The translations under genes were made by a program, and so were the position numbers. The notes under the pieces were generated by a model, which worked only from the letters and a program-made list of their open reading frames with translations, did no database searches and had not been told where the DNA came from. DNA of 32,343 nucleotides, taken from positions 1-32,343 of the forward strand of contig VRZD01000055.1 in the NCBI GenBank assembly GCA_016743235.1, read 5' to 3'. Origin of the DNA: Pantanalinema sp. GBBB05 (lineage in GTDB: Bacteria > Cyanobacteriota > Cyanobacteriia > Leptolyngbyales > Leptolyngbyaceae). This document shows, one piece after another, positions 1 to 8,275 of this stretch. Positions within the stretch are counted from its first letter, which is position 1; the number at the start of each line of letters is the position of its first letter.

Positions 1-2
1 GC

Positions 3-458
3 TTGTTCTCCGCCATGCACGGTTCGTTGGTGACCTCCTCCTTGGTGCGGGAAACCACCGAAACCGAATCTCAGAACTACGGTTACAAGTTCGGTCAAGA
101 AGAAGAAACCTACAACATCGTTGCCGCACACGGTTACTTTGGTCGGTTGATCTTCCAATACGCTAGCTTCAACAACAGCCGTTCCTTGCACTTCTTCTTG
201 GGTGCATGGCCGGTAGTGGGGATCTGGTTCACCGCCCTGGGCATCAGCACCATGGCGTTCAACCTGAACGGGTTCAACTTCAACCAGTCCATCATCGACT
301 CTCAAGGTCGTGTGGTTGGTACCTGGGCAGATGTGCTGAACCGCGCCAACCTGGGTATGGAAGTGATGCACGAGCGTAACGCTCACAACTTCCCGCTCGA
401 CTTGGCTGCTGGCGAAGCGGCTCCCATCGCGCTGACCGCTCCTGCAATCAACGGCTAA
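3..458 (+). CDS. psbA: Photosystem II D1 protein, C-terminal part (5' end outside window)
   Basis: This is the reaction-centre core subunit of photosystem II. It binds QB and supplies most ligands of the Mn4CaO5 cluster in the thylakoid membrane. The visible 151 codons match residues 210-360 of a standard 360-residue D1. Counted that way, His215 and His272 (non-haem iron), Ser264, Phe255 and His252 (QB pocket), and His332, Glu333, His337, Asp342 and Ala344 (Mn/Ca site) all fall in place. A 16-residue extension follows Ala344, as expected for a precursor cut by CtpA. Residue 130, which separates D1 isoforms, lies outside the window, so the isoform cannot be named. The gene is truncated only by the window edge and is followed by a strong terminator. 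Confidence 0.98.
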   Translation: MFSAMHGSLVTSSLVRETTETESQNYGYKFGQEEETYNIVAAHGYFGRLIFQYASFNNSRSLHFFLGAWPVVGIWFTALGISTMAFNLNGFNFNQSIIDSQGRVVGTWADVLNRANLGMEVMHERNAHNFPLDLAAGEAAPIALTAPAING

Positions 459-481
459 TTCTAATTAGTTCTTGATCACAC

Positions 482-511
482 AAAAGCCCCTCTGGTTCAG
501 AGGGGCTTTTT
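482..511 (+). terminator. Rho-independent terminator of psbA
   Basis: A GC-rich stem (GCCCCTCTG paired with CAGAGGGGC) is flanked by an A run on the left and five T residues on the right. It starts 24 bases after the psbA stop codon. This is a textbook intrinsic terminator and isolates psbA from the Uma2 gene downstream. Confidence 0.93.
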
Positions 512-584
512 GCTATGGGGCAGCCAACCAGAGAAGGCGATCGTAGAATGATGGAGATATAGCCGATTGGGAGTTGTTCGGGTC

Positions 585-1172
585 ATGACGGCATACTCAA
601 TTAACCTAAACCCCATCATCACGCTCACAGATGAACAGTTTTATCAACTGTGTCAGGTCAATCCAGAGTTGAAATTTGAGCGAACTGCCAATGGGGAGTT
701 AATGATCATGTCGCCTACGGGAGGAGAAACAGGTAACTATAACGTCGAAATTGCCACCGATGTTGCCCTATGGAATCGTCAGACCCAACAGGGAATTACG
801 TTTGATTCCTCCACTGGGTTTAAGCTACCGAATGGAGCCGATCGCTCACCCGATGTTGCCTGGATTCGCCGCGATCGCTGGAACACCTTAACTCCGGCTC
901 AAAAAAAGCGATTTCCGCCAATTTGCCCAGATTTTGTGATTGAACTGCGGTCTGCTACGGATGAGTTACAGCCATTACAAACCAAAATGCAGGAGTATCT
1001 GGACAATGGATTACAACTGGGCTGGCTGATTAACCCCCAGGATCAACAGGTTGAAATTTATCGTCCGGGGCAACCTGTAGAAGTCTTACCAACTCCCAGC
1101 GTTCTGAGTGGAAATCCAGTGCTACCGGGATTCAAGCTGCATTTGGACTGGTTATGGACTGAAGCATCATGA
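585..1172 (+). CDS. Uma2 family (DUF820) putative endonuclease
   Basis: This 195-residue protein belongs to the Uma2/DUF820 family, which has a PD-(D/E)xK nuclease fold and is greatly expanded in cyanobacteria. No cellular role is established for most members. Visible family marks are the SPDVAW segment (the first acidic residue), the CPDFVIELRS strand (normally E-V-x-S), and the C-terminal MQEYLDNG...GWLINP segment. The ATG at 585 is preferred over an in-frame TTG at 567 because the family usually begins just before the Leu/Thr-rich first helix. The stop overlaps the next start as ATGA, so the two genes are probably translationally coupled. The functional link to the downstream lipid/dikinase fusion is unknown. 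Confidence 0.85.
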   Translation: MTAYSINLNPIITLTDEQFYQLCQVNPELKFERTANGELMIMSPTGGETGNYNVEIATDVALWNRQTQQGITFDSSTGFKLPNGADRSPDVAWIRRDRWNTLTPAQKKRFPPICPDFVIELRSATDELQPLQTKMQEYLDNGLQLGWLINPQDQQVEIYRPGQPVEVLPTPSVLSGNPVLPGFKLHLDWLWTEAS

Positions 1173-4123
1173 CATTGACGCAGGTTTGGGGCGCTCTGCT
1201 CATCTTTATCCTTTGTCCACTCTGGGGAGGGCTGCCGTTAGTTGGTTGGATCACTCAGGCTCTGACTGGCAAAAAATTATCCCAGTTGGGAACCGGCAAT
1301 ATTGGCGTATCAGCTGCGTTTTATCACGGTGGCAAGGCTGTAGGCATCCTGGCAGTGCTATCAGAAGCGGGTAAGGGCATTGCGGCTGTCTGGTTAGCTC
1401 GCACCTTTTTTCCCCTTAGTCCTGCCTGGGTGATGGTGGCGTTAATTGCCCTGGTGATGGGTCGCTACTGGGTGGGCAAGGGGGCTGGAACCACGAATGT
1501 GGTTTGGGGATATATTGCCTTTGATCCAGTCGGTGCGGCGCTCCTATTTCTGATTAGCAGCATTAGCTTCACCATCCTGCGAGAGCGCCGCCAAGGACGA
1601 TTCGGCGTGTTAATTTTGCTGCCGCTCATTACCGCTCTACGTCATATTCATGAAACAGAATTGATTGTCGCCACGATCGCGTTATCCGCCTTGCTGGGTT
1701 GGATTTACACCAAAATTCCGGATGATCTGGATTTAAGCCCCCCGACTGGACAAACGGAGTCTCAAACGATGTTTAAGTTTTTTCGCGGCGATCGTGCCCT
1801 CCGCTCCCTCGATCAATCACTGGATGCCGATCAGGTTGGGTCTAAGGCAGCAACTCTCTCTGATCTGAAACGGTTGGGCTACCCTGTGCCAATCGGTTGG
1901 GTACTGGCTCCAGGTGATGATCCAGCCCCGTTAATTGCCAAACTGCAACCTTCTCCGCAGCAACCCTTCGTGGTGCGATCGTCCGCAGTTGGGGAAGATT
2001 CCGATATTGCTTCAGCCGCCGGGCAGTATGAAACCGTTTTAAGTGTGACGAGCCAAGAGGAACTGCCAGCCGCTATCCATCGGTGTTTAGCTTCTTATGA
2101 TCGTCTATCCGCCGTACAGTATCGCCAGCAACGGGGAGTTGCCGATGCCTCAATGGCAGTGATTGTGCAGCAACAAATTCGGGGCGTATTTTCGGGAGTT
2201 GCCTTTAGTCGCGATCCGATCGCACGGCAAGGGGACGAGGTTGTGATTGAAGCCCTACCGGGGAATGCCAGTCAGGTGGTTTCGGGGCAAGTGACGCCAG
2301 AAAGTTATCAGGTGACGATCGGGGATGCGATTCAACAACAGTATTTAACCGCTGCTCATTCCTGGCAACTCCCGGATGAATTGAGTTTAACGGTGCAGGG
2401 TAGCGGAGATATTCCCCCCCGACTGATTCAGCAAGTAGCATTTCTGGCTCGGAGTTTGGAACAGCATTATCATGGCATTCCCCAAGATATCGAGTGGAGC
2501 TACGACGGACAAACGTTATGGCTGCTGCAATCTCGTCCAATTACAACTTTGTTGCCGATCTGGACGCGCAAGATCGCCAGTGAAGTGATTCCCGGCATGA
2601 TTCGACCGCTGACCTGGTCAATTAATCGCCCCCTGACCTGTGGCGTGTGGGGTGATTTATTCACCTTGGTCTTAGCCGAACGGGCAACAGGGCTGGATTT
2701 TGGTCAAACCGCTACCCTGCACTATTCCCGCGCCTACTTTAATGCCTCCCTGCTGGGACAAATTTTTCGTCGCATGGGCTTGCCACCCGAAAGTCTGGAG
2801 TTTTTAACCCGAGGAGCGAAGTTCAGTAAACCACCGCTGCGATCGACCTTACGCAGTTTGCCGGGACTTTTACGCCTGTGGCAACGCGAACGTCGGTTAG
2901 ATCGAGACTTCCAGCAGCACGATCGCCAAACCTTCACCCCGGCGTTGCTAGAACTGGCGCAGCAGCCAGCCAGTACCCTCTCGGCGACCGAATTACTCCA
3001 ACGAATTGACCATATTCTGAACCTGCTGAAGCTAGCCACCTACTACAGCATTATGGCCCCCTTAAGTGCCGCGCTCCGAAAGGCGATCGCCAAAGTCAGT
3101 GACGAGCAAATTGATTCACAGGCAACTCCGGAGGTGGCAGCATTGCGATCGCTACAGGAATTGGCAGGAAAGGCGAGAGCGGTGTTGGAGCGATCGGGGG
3201 GGCAGGGGGAAGACAAAGGAGATGAGGGAGATGAGCAAGTTAGCGCTGATGTGTTTGTGGTGTTGGCGACGACGGCTGAGGGCAGGGAGATTTTAGGGCA
3301 GTTCGAGCAATTGCTCGAACACTATGGGTATTTAAGTGAAGTGGGGACGGATATTGCAGTTCCCACCTGGAAGGAAGATCCCACGTCAGTCCGAGCCTCG
3401 TTTCAGCAATTTTGTTTGTATCTACCGCCGATCGCCTCTGCACCTCCTAAAGCGACGGGAAAAGTTAAGGCAGTGCAGCAACGATTTGATCTGAAAGGCA
3501 GAGTGACAGAAGTCTACAGCCGCCTGCTCGCAGAATTGCGTTGGGCAGTCATCGCTTTAGAGCAGCAATGGCTAGCAGCCGGACGACTGCAACATCCAGG
3601 GGACATCTTTTTCTTAGAACTCGATGAGATTCGGCAGGTGATCCAACCATCCTCACTAGCCGCCGCTCCGTCAGAAGTATTTCAGTGGGTTGAACTGCGT
3701 CAAGCACAACTGGAGCGCGATCGTCAGCTTCATGTTGTCCCGTTCCTGGTTTATGGAGATGATCCGCCTCAACCGATGTTAAAAACCCAAGGTTGGCAAG
3801 TGGCTCAACAACTGCGGGGAATTGCGGCGAGTCCCGGTCAGGTAGAAGGACGGATCAGGATTGTGCGAGACTTCAAGACCATGCCAGAAATCAGTACAGA
3901 CACCATTTTGGTCGTTCCCTACACGGATTCAGGTTGGGCGCCGCTATTAGCCAGAGCCAAAGGCTTAATTGCCGAGGTAGGAGGACGGTTATCGCATGGC
4001 GCGATCGTGGCACGAGAATATCGGATTCCCGCCATTATGGACGTGCATAACGCCACTCATTTGCTGAAAGATGGGCAATTTGTGCGAATGGATGGGCAAC
4101 AAGGCACGATCGATCTTCTGTAA
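1169..4123 (+). CDS. PlsY-like acyltransferase fused to a PEP-synthase/dikinase-like phosphotransferase
   Basis: This is a 984-residue fusion. Residues 1-185 are hydrophobic and resemble PlsY, the membrane acyl-phosphate:glycerol-3-phosphate acyltransferase. GTGNIG (41-46), an E-x-x-KG variant of the D-x-x-KG motif (66-70) and GKGAGTTN (103-110) match the three PlsY glycine-rich loops. Residues about 215-475 are an ATP-grasp PEP/pyruvate-binding domain: GSKAATL, VVRSSAVGEDS, and IEWSYDG...LQSRPI at its end. A long middle region follows. The C-terminus (about 870-984) is the swivelling PEP-utilizer domain, with the phospho-histidine His943 in GGRLSHGAIVARE. This layout resembles rifampicin phosphotransferase or PEP synthase rather than PPDK. 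The phosphoryl acceptor is unknown. Residues near 675 hold a purine-rich, low-complexity in-frame insert. Confidence 0.82.
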   Translation: MTLTQVWGALLIFILCPLWGGLPLVGWITQALTGKKLSQLGTGNIGVSAAFYHGGKAVGILAVLSEAGKGIAAVWLARTFFPLSPAWVMVALIALVMGRYWVGKGAGTTNVVWGYIAFDPVGAALLFLISSISFTILRERRQGRFGVLILLPLITALRHIHETELIVATIALSALLGWIYTKIPDDLDLSPPTGQTESQTMFKFFRGDRALRSLDQSLDADQVGSKAATLSDLKRLGYPVPIGWVLAPGDDPAPLIAKLQPSPQQPFVVRSSAVGEDSDIASAAGQYETVLSVTSQEELPAAIHRCLASYDRLSAVQYRQQRGVADASMAVIVQQQIRGVFSGVAFSRDPIARQGDEVVIEALPGNASQVVSGQVTPESYQVTIGDAIQQQYLTAAHSWQLPDELSLTVQGSGDIPPRLIQQVAFLARSLEQHYHGIPQDIEWSYDGQTLWLLQSRPITTLLPIWTRKIASEVIPGMIRPLTWSINRPLTCGVWGDLFTLVLAERATGLDFGQTATLHYSRAYFNASLLGQIFRRMGLPPESLEFLTRGAKFSKPPLRSTLRSLPGLLRLWQRERRLDRDFQQHDRQTFTPALLELAQQPASTLSATELLQRIDHILNLLKLATYYSIMAPLSAALRKAIAKVSDEQIDSQATPEVAALRSLQELAGKARAVLERSGGQGEDKGDEGDEQVSADVFVVLATTAEGREILGQFEQLLEHYGYLSEVGTDIAVPTWKEDPTSVRASFQQFCLYLPPIASAPPKATGKVKAVQQRFDLKGRVTEVYSRLLAELRWAVIALEQQWLAAGRLQHPGDIFFLELDEIRQVIQPSSLAAAPSEVFQWVELRQAQLERDRQLHVVPFLVYGDDPPQPMLKTQGWQVAQQLRGIAASPGQVEGRIRIVRDFKTMPEISTDTILVVPYTDSGWAPLLARAKGLIAEVGGRLSHGAIVAREYRIPAIMDVHNATHLLKDGQFVRMDGQQGTIDLL
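3195..3236 (+). repeat. Purine-rich low-complexity insert inside the fusion gene
   Basis: This is a G/A-only-like tract with GGGGGAA and GAGATGAGGGAGATGAG units. It encodes a Gly/Glu/Asp-rich stretch in frame. A similar GGGGGAGATGAGAGAGGTGAGG tract lies in the intergenic DNA at 14651-14686. The match suggests a dispersed purine repeat that has entered a coding sequence between two domains. Confidence 0.5.
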
Positions 4124-4124
4124 T

Positions 4125-7100
4125 CTATCGGGCTTGGCTCCAGGGAATCATCACATCCTGAGCCAACCGCCGCGACACCTCATAGCCACCATACCGATTT
4201 AAGTGACTAGGGTCAGAAAAATACTCCGATCGGTTGCCCAAACTCTGACTCAAATCCCGATAAATCAAGCCAAGCTGGGGTGCTAACTGCAACAGGTGAC
4301 GCTGAAACTCAGCTTCATGGCGCTGCCGGGGCGGATCAAGATACTCCGCTGTCAACGGCAAATTCACAAACACTAGCGGAATATGTTGAACTTGAGCAAA
4401 CTGCGCTAACGCGATCAATGCATCCGTTTGTTTGCCGTTGAGCTGGAAGGATTCGTAGTCAGAATCATAATCTCCAGGCACACGAGGATATTTTTGATAG
4501 TACGTCGCCGGATTAAAGCGCACCGCTAGCGGCAGGAAGCCATTCACATCAATCTGGCTCTGGCTTTCTGCTAACACTGGGGGCACAGAAGTAGAGGCTG
4601 AAGCCGCCGGGCTGGTGGAATCAGCGAGCGAATTAGGGGAAATCAGTCGCATTGAAGCGGCTAACGTGCCACTTTGGGGCAACCAGGCTGACACCTGTTC
4701 TCGTAATCGGTTTTTCAGGCGATCGCGCTGTCCATAAGTGACAGATAGTGCCGCTAACCGTTGATTCAGCCAATCATTCAGTACCCGATAGCTGCCCGAT
4801 AGAGAAGCCGTCACTTCTTCAGTTCCAGCCTTATCTGGATCAGCTTGAGGTTTAGTCCCCGTTCCAGCGGCTTGAGCCACGGTTGTACCAGGGATCGGGG
4901 GTTGACCAGCAAGCAATGTTCGATAGCCTTCGGAAGCCACGATGCCGTTGTAGGTGATATCTATCCGACCACTATTGAATGCTCGCGCCCCATCCGCCCA
5001 AAGAATCAACTTAGGTAGCCTTTCTGGCGGCAGAATTTGGCGCACTAACAAATCAACTACTTGTACAGTTGCCCCATTCACTCCAAAATTAAAGACTTTG
5101 ACGCCGGGATACCCTTGCTCTGCCAGCGCCGTTTGCAGGGCAACTGGATCAATGCCACGTAAAGCTCTGGAACTGCCGATCACTAACACATCTGGCGTAC
5201 CATGCTGCTCTAAAAACCGCCGATATAGCGCCAGTTGAGTATCAAACTGCCGACTATTAAAGGTGGGATAGGTAGACATTGCGATCGCAGATACACTCTC
5301 AGCCGTGGGCTGTAAAGGGGAAGCCAGTAAGGCGACTTCCGCAGCTGCAGACTGACCTGTCTCAGTAGGATTCTGAGGCGAAACTACAACTGAGCCAGGG
5401 CGAGTAAACCCAGACTCGTTGAAGTCCTCAGAGGCAGCAGGTTGAGATTTTTGCAAAGGTAAATTGGGCAGGGGGGCTGGAGAAGAGGTTGGAGCTGGAG
5501 CAGCAGGTTGTTGCGCGATCGGTGTTAACTGCTCTGTTAACAATGGTTGTACCCAGCCGCCTAACAGCCAATCAGATTGCAGAACCAGCAGCACTCCCAC
5601 CGCACTCCAAATTAGAGCCACTCCTACCCCATAAGCTGAACGGGTGGCAGAACCTGTCTCTGAGCCGAGATTTGCCTCAGTAGTGCTGGCATTGAGGGTA
5701 ACAGATTCCCACGGGACAAATAATTGTGAGGCGATTAACGATCGCTGCAACCAACCGACCGCAGTCCCACAGGCAGCTTGAATCACCGATCGCCAGTCAT
5801 TAGGCGGCAATTCTGACCACAGGACTATGGCGCCAGGGGACGACAGCAACTCATTCACATAAGCATCAGAGGCCGCAAATTCTGGAGTGGCTTCTGGCAC
5901 TAACCGACTACGCGGGGCAAAATCTGCGCCATAGCTCCACAAGGGTTGCTTTTGTCCAGCTCGGCGCCCATACACCCGGACTCCGACCACATCTGAGATC
6001 GCCAAGGGCTTCAGGAACCGGACTACAGCCGTACCCACATCACTTTGTCGCGGACAGTTGGGCGCATCCGTCATCACATGCAGCAGATCACCTTTCTGAC
6101 GAATTTGCACTCGGATGCCACCCGTTGCCAGCTTGGTTGCCAAGTCAGGATTCAAGAGGCGCGTTAACAAAAAAGTAATCGCCTCGAGATTGCCTTGCTG
6201 AGTCAGTTCTAAGGTCGATAAGGCTCGATCGGGCTGAGTCGTTGCTGGCAGGTCCAACCAATGTACCCACAGCGGCGAGACGACATCATCTTCTGCCGTG
6301 GCTACGGTATTCGCTGGATCACGAATTAAGCCATAAATTGTCGCGGCATGAATCCCTTGCGGAGCTAGCTCTTGTAATAAGGGCGCGATCGTTCCCAACG
6401 TTGTCAATTTGTCAGGAGCCGTCACGCCCATGCCAGAGCAAGATAAATGCAGCGTGGAGTCTTTTAATAGCGCCGATACTTGGATTTCTTGAGAACGCAG
6501 ATTTTGGTTCAATAGCTGGCTAATTGCCTGCACATCGCCCCAACGAGCCCATTCCCGCAAGGTGATTTCGGGTGGCGTTAAATCGACCCGTAATAGCCAT
6601 TCTGGTCTGATTTCTCCCTGTACCTGACCAAAGACGATCGCATGCTGGAACCCCGATAATTCCAGTTCTCGCAAGCGTTGAGCGATCGGTTCTGCTAATC
6701 GCCCAGGATCAGGAGCATAAATTGACTCGCATAAAATCAACAACCGTTTCGGTGGCTCTATGGGCGAGGTTGATTCTGTAGCCTGGCTATTTGGCTCTCC
6801 AGCATCCTCGCTCGCTGGTTTACCCACCTCGATCTTGACCCGTACTGCCACATCTAAATGGCTCAAAACCTCACTCAAATACCACGCGAGCGCATCGGGT
6901 TGTCCCTGGCGCGCCAGATCAGCAATATGCACAATCGCGGCAGCTTCTCGATCTGACTCTATGTCAACCTGGCTTTCTTGTAACGCCGGGGAGGGCACAA
7001 CAGCCTCTTCTAAGCTGGCGGATTCTGGCACAGAGGCTGCAGAAGCCGATGATTCAGCCATGGCAGACTCAGAAACAACTGGTTCGGCACTGATTGGCGC

Positions 7101-7604
7101 GATCGCTTCTGAGGTAATTGATTCTGGCACAATAGTCGCCGAGGTACCTTCTGCTCGAGTCTCACCTGTAGTAGATTCGGTAACCGCTGCACTAATTGCT
7201 GGAGGCGGTGTGACTGTATTCTCTGAGGATGAGTCGATCAGCTCAACAGCTAGACTAGAGCAGTGGAAATGGATGGTTCTCGTCCACGCCGGATTAGCTT
7301 CACCCAACTCGCGCCCATAAATCGTCATCTGGAAGATTTGGGGTGAGCCAGCCGGAAGCAGTTTTTCCAGAGGAGCGATCGCAAAGGCACGTTGGAGTCG
7401 CCAGACGATCGCTTCAGCATCCGGACAGGGCTGCCCTTCACATAGCAGATGTAACACATTGCCGCGCAACCGCATTTTGATTTGGGCTTGACTTAGCCCA
7501 ATCACCCGATGTATCCAGTGGGTCAGGGAAACGCGCTTGGTTGCCGTTTCTACGGAAAACGACCCGCCAGAAGGTGATGAATTATGTCCATCAACATTCG
7601 CCAT
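4125..7604 (-). CDS. DUF1574-type protein with four N-terminal repeats, one membrane helix and an SGNH-hydrolase-like domain
   Basis: This 1159-residue protein has unknown function. By eye the N-terminal half holds four related modules, at about residues 27-112, 223-342, 350-452 and 465-562. Each ends in a strand with an (I/V)YG(R/L)-like motif followed by P-x-W and an acidic or hydrophobic strand. A Ser/Glu/Ala-rich linker (about 123-215) separates modules 1 and 2. A hydrophobic helix at about 657-682 is followed by a Pro/Ser-rich linker. The C-terminal part (about 800-1155) matches DUF1574: GSSR (Ser811 or Ser812) as a possible SGNH block I, FNFGVNGA, and DPSHLN near the end (Asp1131, His1134) as the block V pair. 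This suggests a membrane-anchored acyl hydrolase or O-acyltransferase-like enzyme, possibly acting on envelope polymers. It converges on the preceding fusion gene with a 1-bp gap. Confidence 0.75.
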   Translation of the reverse strand: MANVDGHNSSPSGGSFSVETATKRVSLTHWIHRVIGLSQAQIKMRLRGNVLHLLCEGQPCPDAEAIVWRLQRAFAIAPLEKLLPAGSPQIFQMTIYGRELGEANPAWTRTIHFHCSSLAVELIDSSSENTVTPPPAISAAVTESTTGETRAEGTSATIVPESITSEAIAPISAEPVVSESAMAESSASAASVPESASLEEAVVPSPALQESQVDIESDREAAAIVHIADLARQGQPDALAWYLSEVLSHLDVAVRVKIEVGKPASEDAGEPNSQATESTSPIEPPKRLLILCESIYAPDPGRLAEPIAQRLRELELSGFQHAIVFGQVQGEIRPEWLLRVDLTPPEITLREWARWGDVQAISQLLNQNLRSQEIQVSALLKDSTLHLSCSGMGVTAPDKLTTLGTIAPLLQELAPQGIHAATIYGLIRDPANTVATAEDDVVSPLWVHWLDLPATTQPDRALSTLELTQQGNLEAITFLLTRLLNPDLATKLATGGIRVQIRQKGDLLHVMTDAPNCPRQSDVGTAVVRFLKPLAISDVVGVRVYGRRAGQKQPLWSYGADFAPRSRLVPEATPEFAASDAYVNELLSSPGAIVLWSELPPNDWRSVIQAACGTAVGWLQRSLIASQLFVPWESVTLNASTTEANLGSETGSATRSAYGVGVALIWSAVGVLLVLQSDWLLGGWVQPLLTEQLTPIAQQPAAPAPTSSPAPLPNLPLQKSQPAASEDFNESGFTRPGSVVVSPQNPTETGQSAAAEVALLASPLQPTAESVSAIAMSTYPTFNSRQFDTQLALYRRFLEQHGTPDVLVIGSSRALRGIDPVALQTALAEQGYPGVKVFNFGVNGATVQVVDLLVRQILPPERLPKLILWADGARAFNSGRIDITYNGIVASEGYRTLLAGQPPIPGTTVAQAAGTGTKPQADPDKAGTEEVTASLSGSYRVLNDWLNQRLAALSVTYGQRDRLKNRLREQVSAWLPQSGTLAASMRLISPNSLADSTSPAASASTSVPPVLAESQSQIDVNGFLPLAVRFNPATYYQKYPRVPGDYDSDYESFQLNGKQTDALIALAQFAQVQHIPLVFVNLPLTAEYLDPPRQRHEAEFQRHLLQLAPQLGLIYRDLSQSLGNRSEYFSDPSHLNRYGGYEVSRRLAQDVMIPWSQAR

Positions 7605-7908
7605 GAGAGAGTTGATACCTGCTGTTAGCTCTAACTAGCCACCGAATACCGCCATCTTGCCCCATAGAAATAACACACTTATTGCAATTTGGCATACTTG
7701 CCACCCAGAATGGCATCTAGCTCGATATGATGACGATGGTTGCAGTCATCTATCACCGAGTTAAAGGTTACTGATGTCGCAGAGCCAATATACCGTTTAG
7801 GGTTGCATGTCGCAGAGATTTTTCCATAAGCACCTGTTTTTAGCAAGGGCTGTGGCTACTGCTAAAAGTTGGTAGCTGTTTATTTACATAACTTAAAAGA
7901 ATTTCACT
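7605..7908. other. Divergent intergenic region between the DUF1574 gene and the small hypothetical gene
   Basis: This 304-bp spacer should carry promoters for both flanking genes. The only structure I could identify is an 11-bp direct repeat, ATGTCGCAGAG, at 7774-7784 and 7807-7817, spaced 33 bp apart. No convincing -35/-10 pair was seen. Confidence 0.5.
7774..7817. promoter_or_regulatory. Pair of 11-bp direct repeats, possible regulator binding sites
   Basis: ATGTCGCAGAG occurs twice with a start-to-start distance of 33 bp, close to three helical turns, so two proteins would bind on the same DNA face. It lies 92 bp upstream of the gene at 7909 and about 170 bp upstream of the minus-strand gene at 7604. 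No known regulator consensus was recognised. Confidence 0.3.
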
Positions 7909-8190
7909 ATGTCACCTCATGAACTGAATGAACCAGTCCCCAATGCTCCCAGCACCGATCCACGATCGCCCGATTTATGGTTGAGTCTGGCAACGGTTCC
8001 CATCCTAATGGGAGTATTAGGGGGACGGGGAATTCTCCAGGCAGTACAGGAGCTAGGACAACTGAGCGAAGAAATCTTTCGGGGAGATCGTCTGCCTCTG
8101 TTGACATTTCCACCCACTGCGATCGAGCAACCGGAGACTTCTGATTCTCATGCTAACAACGATGCGACCAGCGGCGGTAATTCTATCTAG
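7909..8190 (+). CDS. Small hypothetical protein with one hydrophobic helix
   Basis: This is a 93-residue protein that I cannot assign. It has a polar Pro/Asn/Ser-rich N-terminus and a hydrophobic segment around residues 24-40 (LWLSLATVPILMGVLGG). An amphipathic helix and the charged motif EEIFRGDRLPLLTFP follow. The C-terminus is disordered, rich in Asn, Ser and Gly. This build suggests a small membrane-associated protein. It sits 85 bp upstream of the PEP carboxylase start on the same strand, with no obvious terminator between them, so co-transcription is possible. Codon use and HIP1-like GCGATCG sites resemble the neighbours, which supports a real gene. Confidence 0.65.
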   Translation: MSPHELNEPVPNAPSTDPRSPDLWLSLATVPILMGVLGGRGILQAVQELGQLSEEIFRGDRLPLLTFPPTAIEQPETSDSHANNDATSGGNSI

Positions 8191-8275
8191 CCCGATAATT
8201 CGTTGTCCTGGCGACTCCAAAATCCAGAAGTAAACCCATAAAATGTATTGAATATCCTTGGCTAGGGCAGACTCC

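Noticed and set aside
867..874. GCGATCGC palindromes as regulatory sites
   Set aside because: This octamer is the HIP1 repeat, scattered across many cyanobacterial genomes within and between genes, so single copies say nothing about regulation.
1108..1374. 88-codon ORF spanning the Uma2/fusion junction
   Set aside because: It is out of frame with both well-supported genes and has no recognisable domain.
6760..7320. 186-codon plus-strand ORF opposite the DUF1574 gene
   Set aside because: It lies wholly inside the minus-strand coding region. Its Ser/Ala/Thr-rich content mirrors the Glu/Ser/Ala-rich linker on the other strand, and no family motif is visible.
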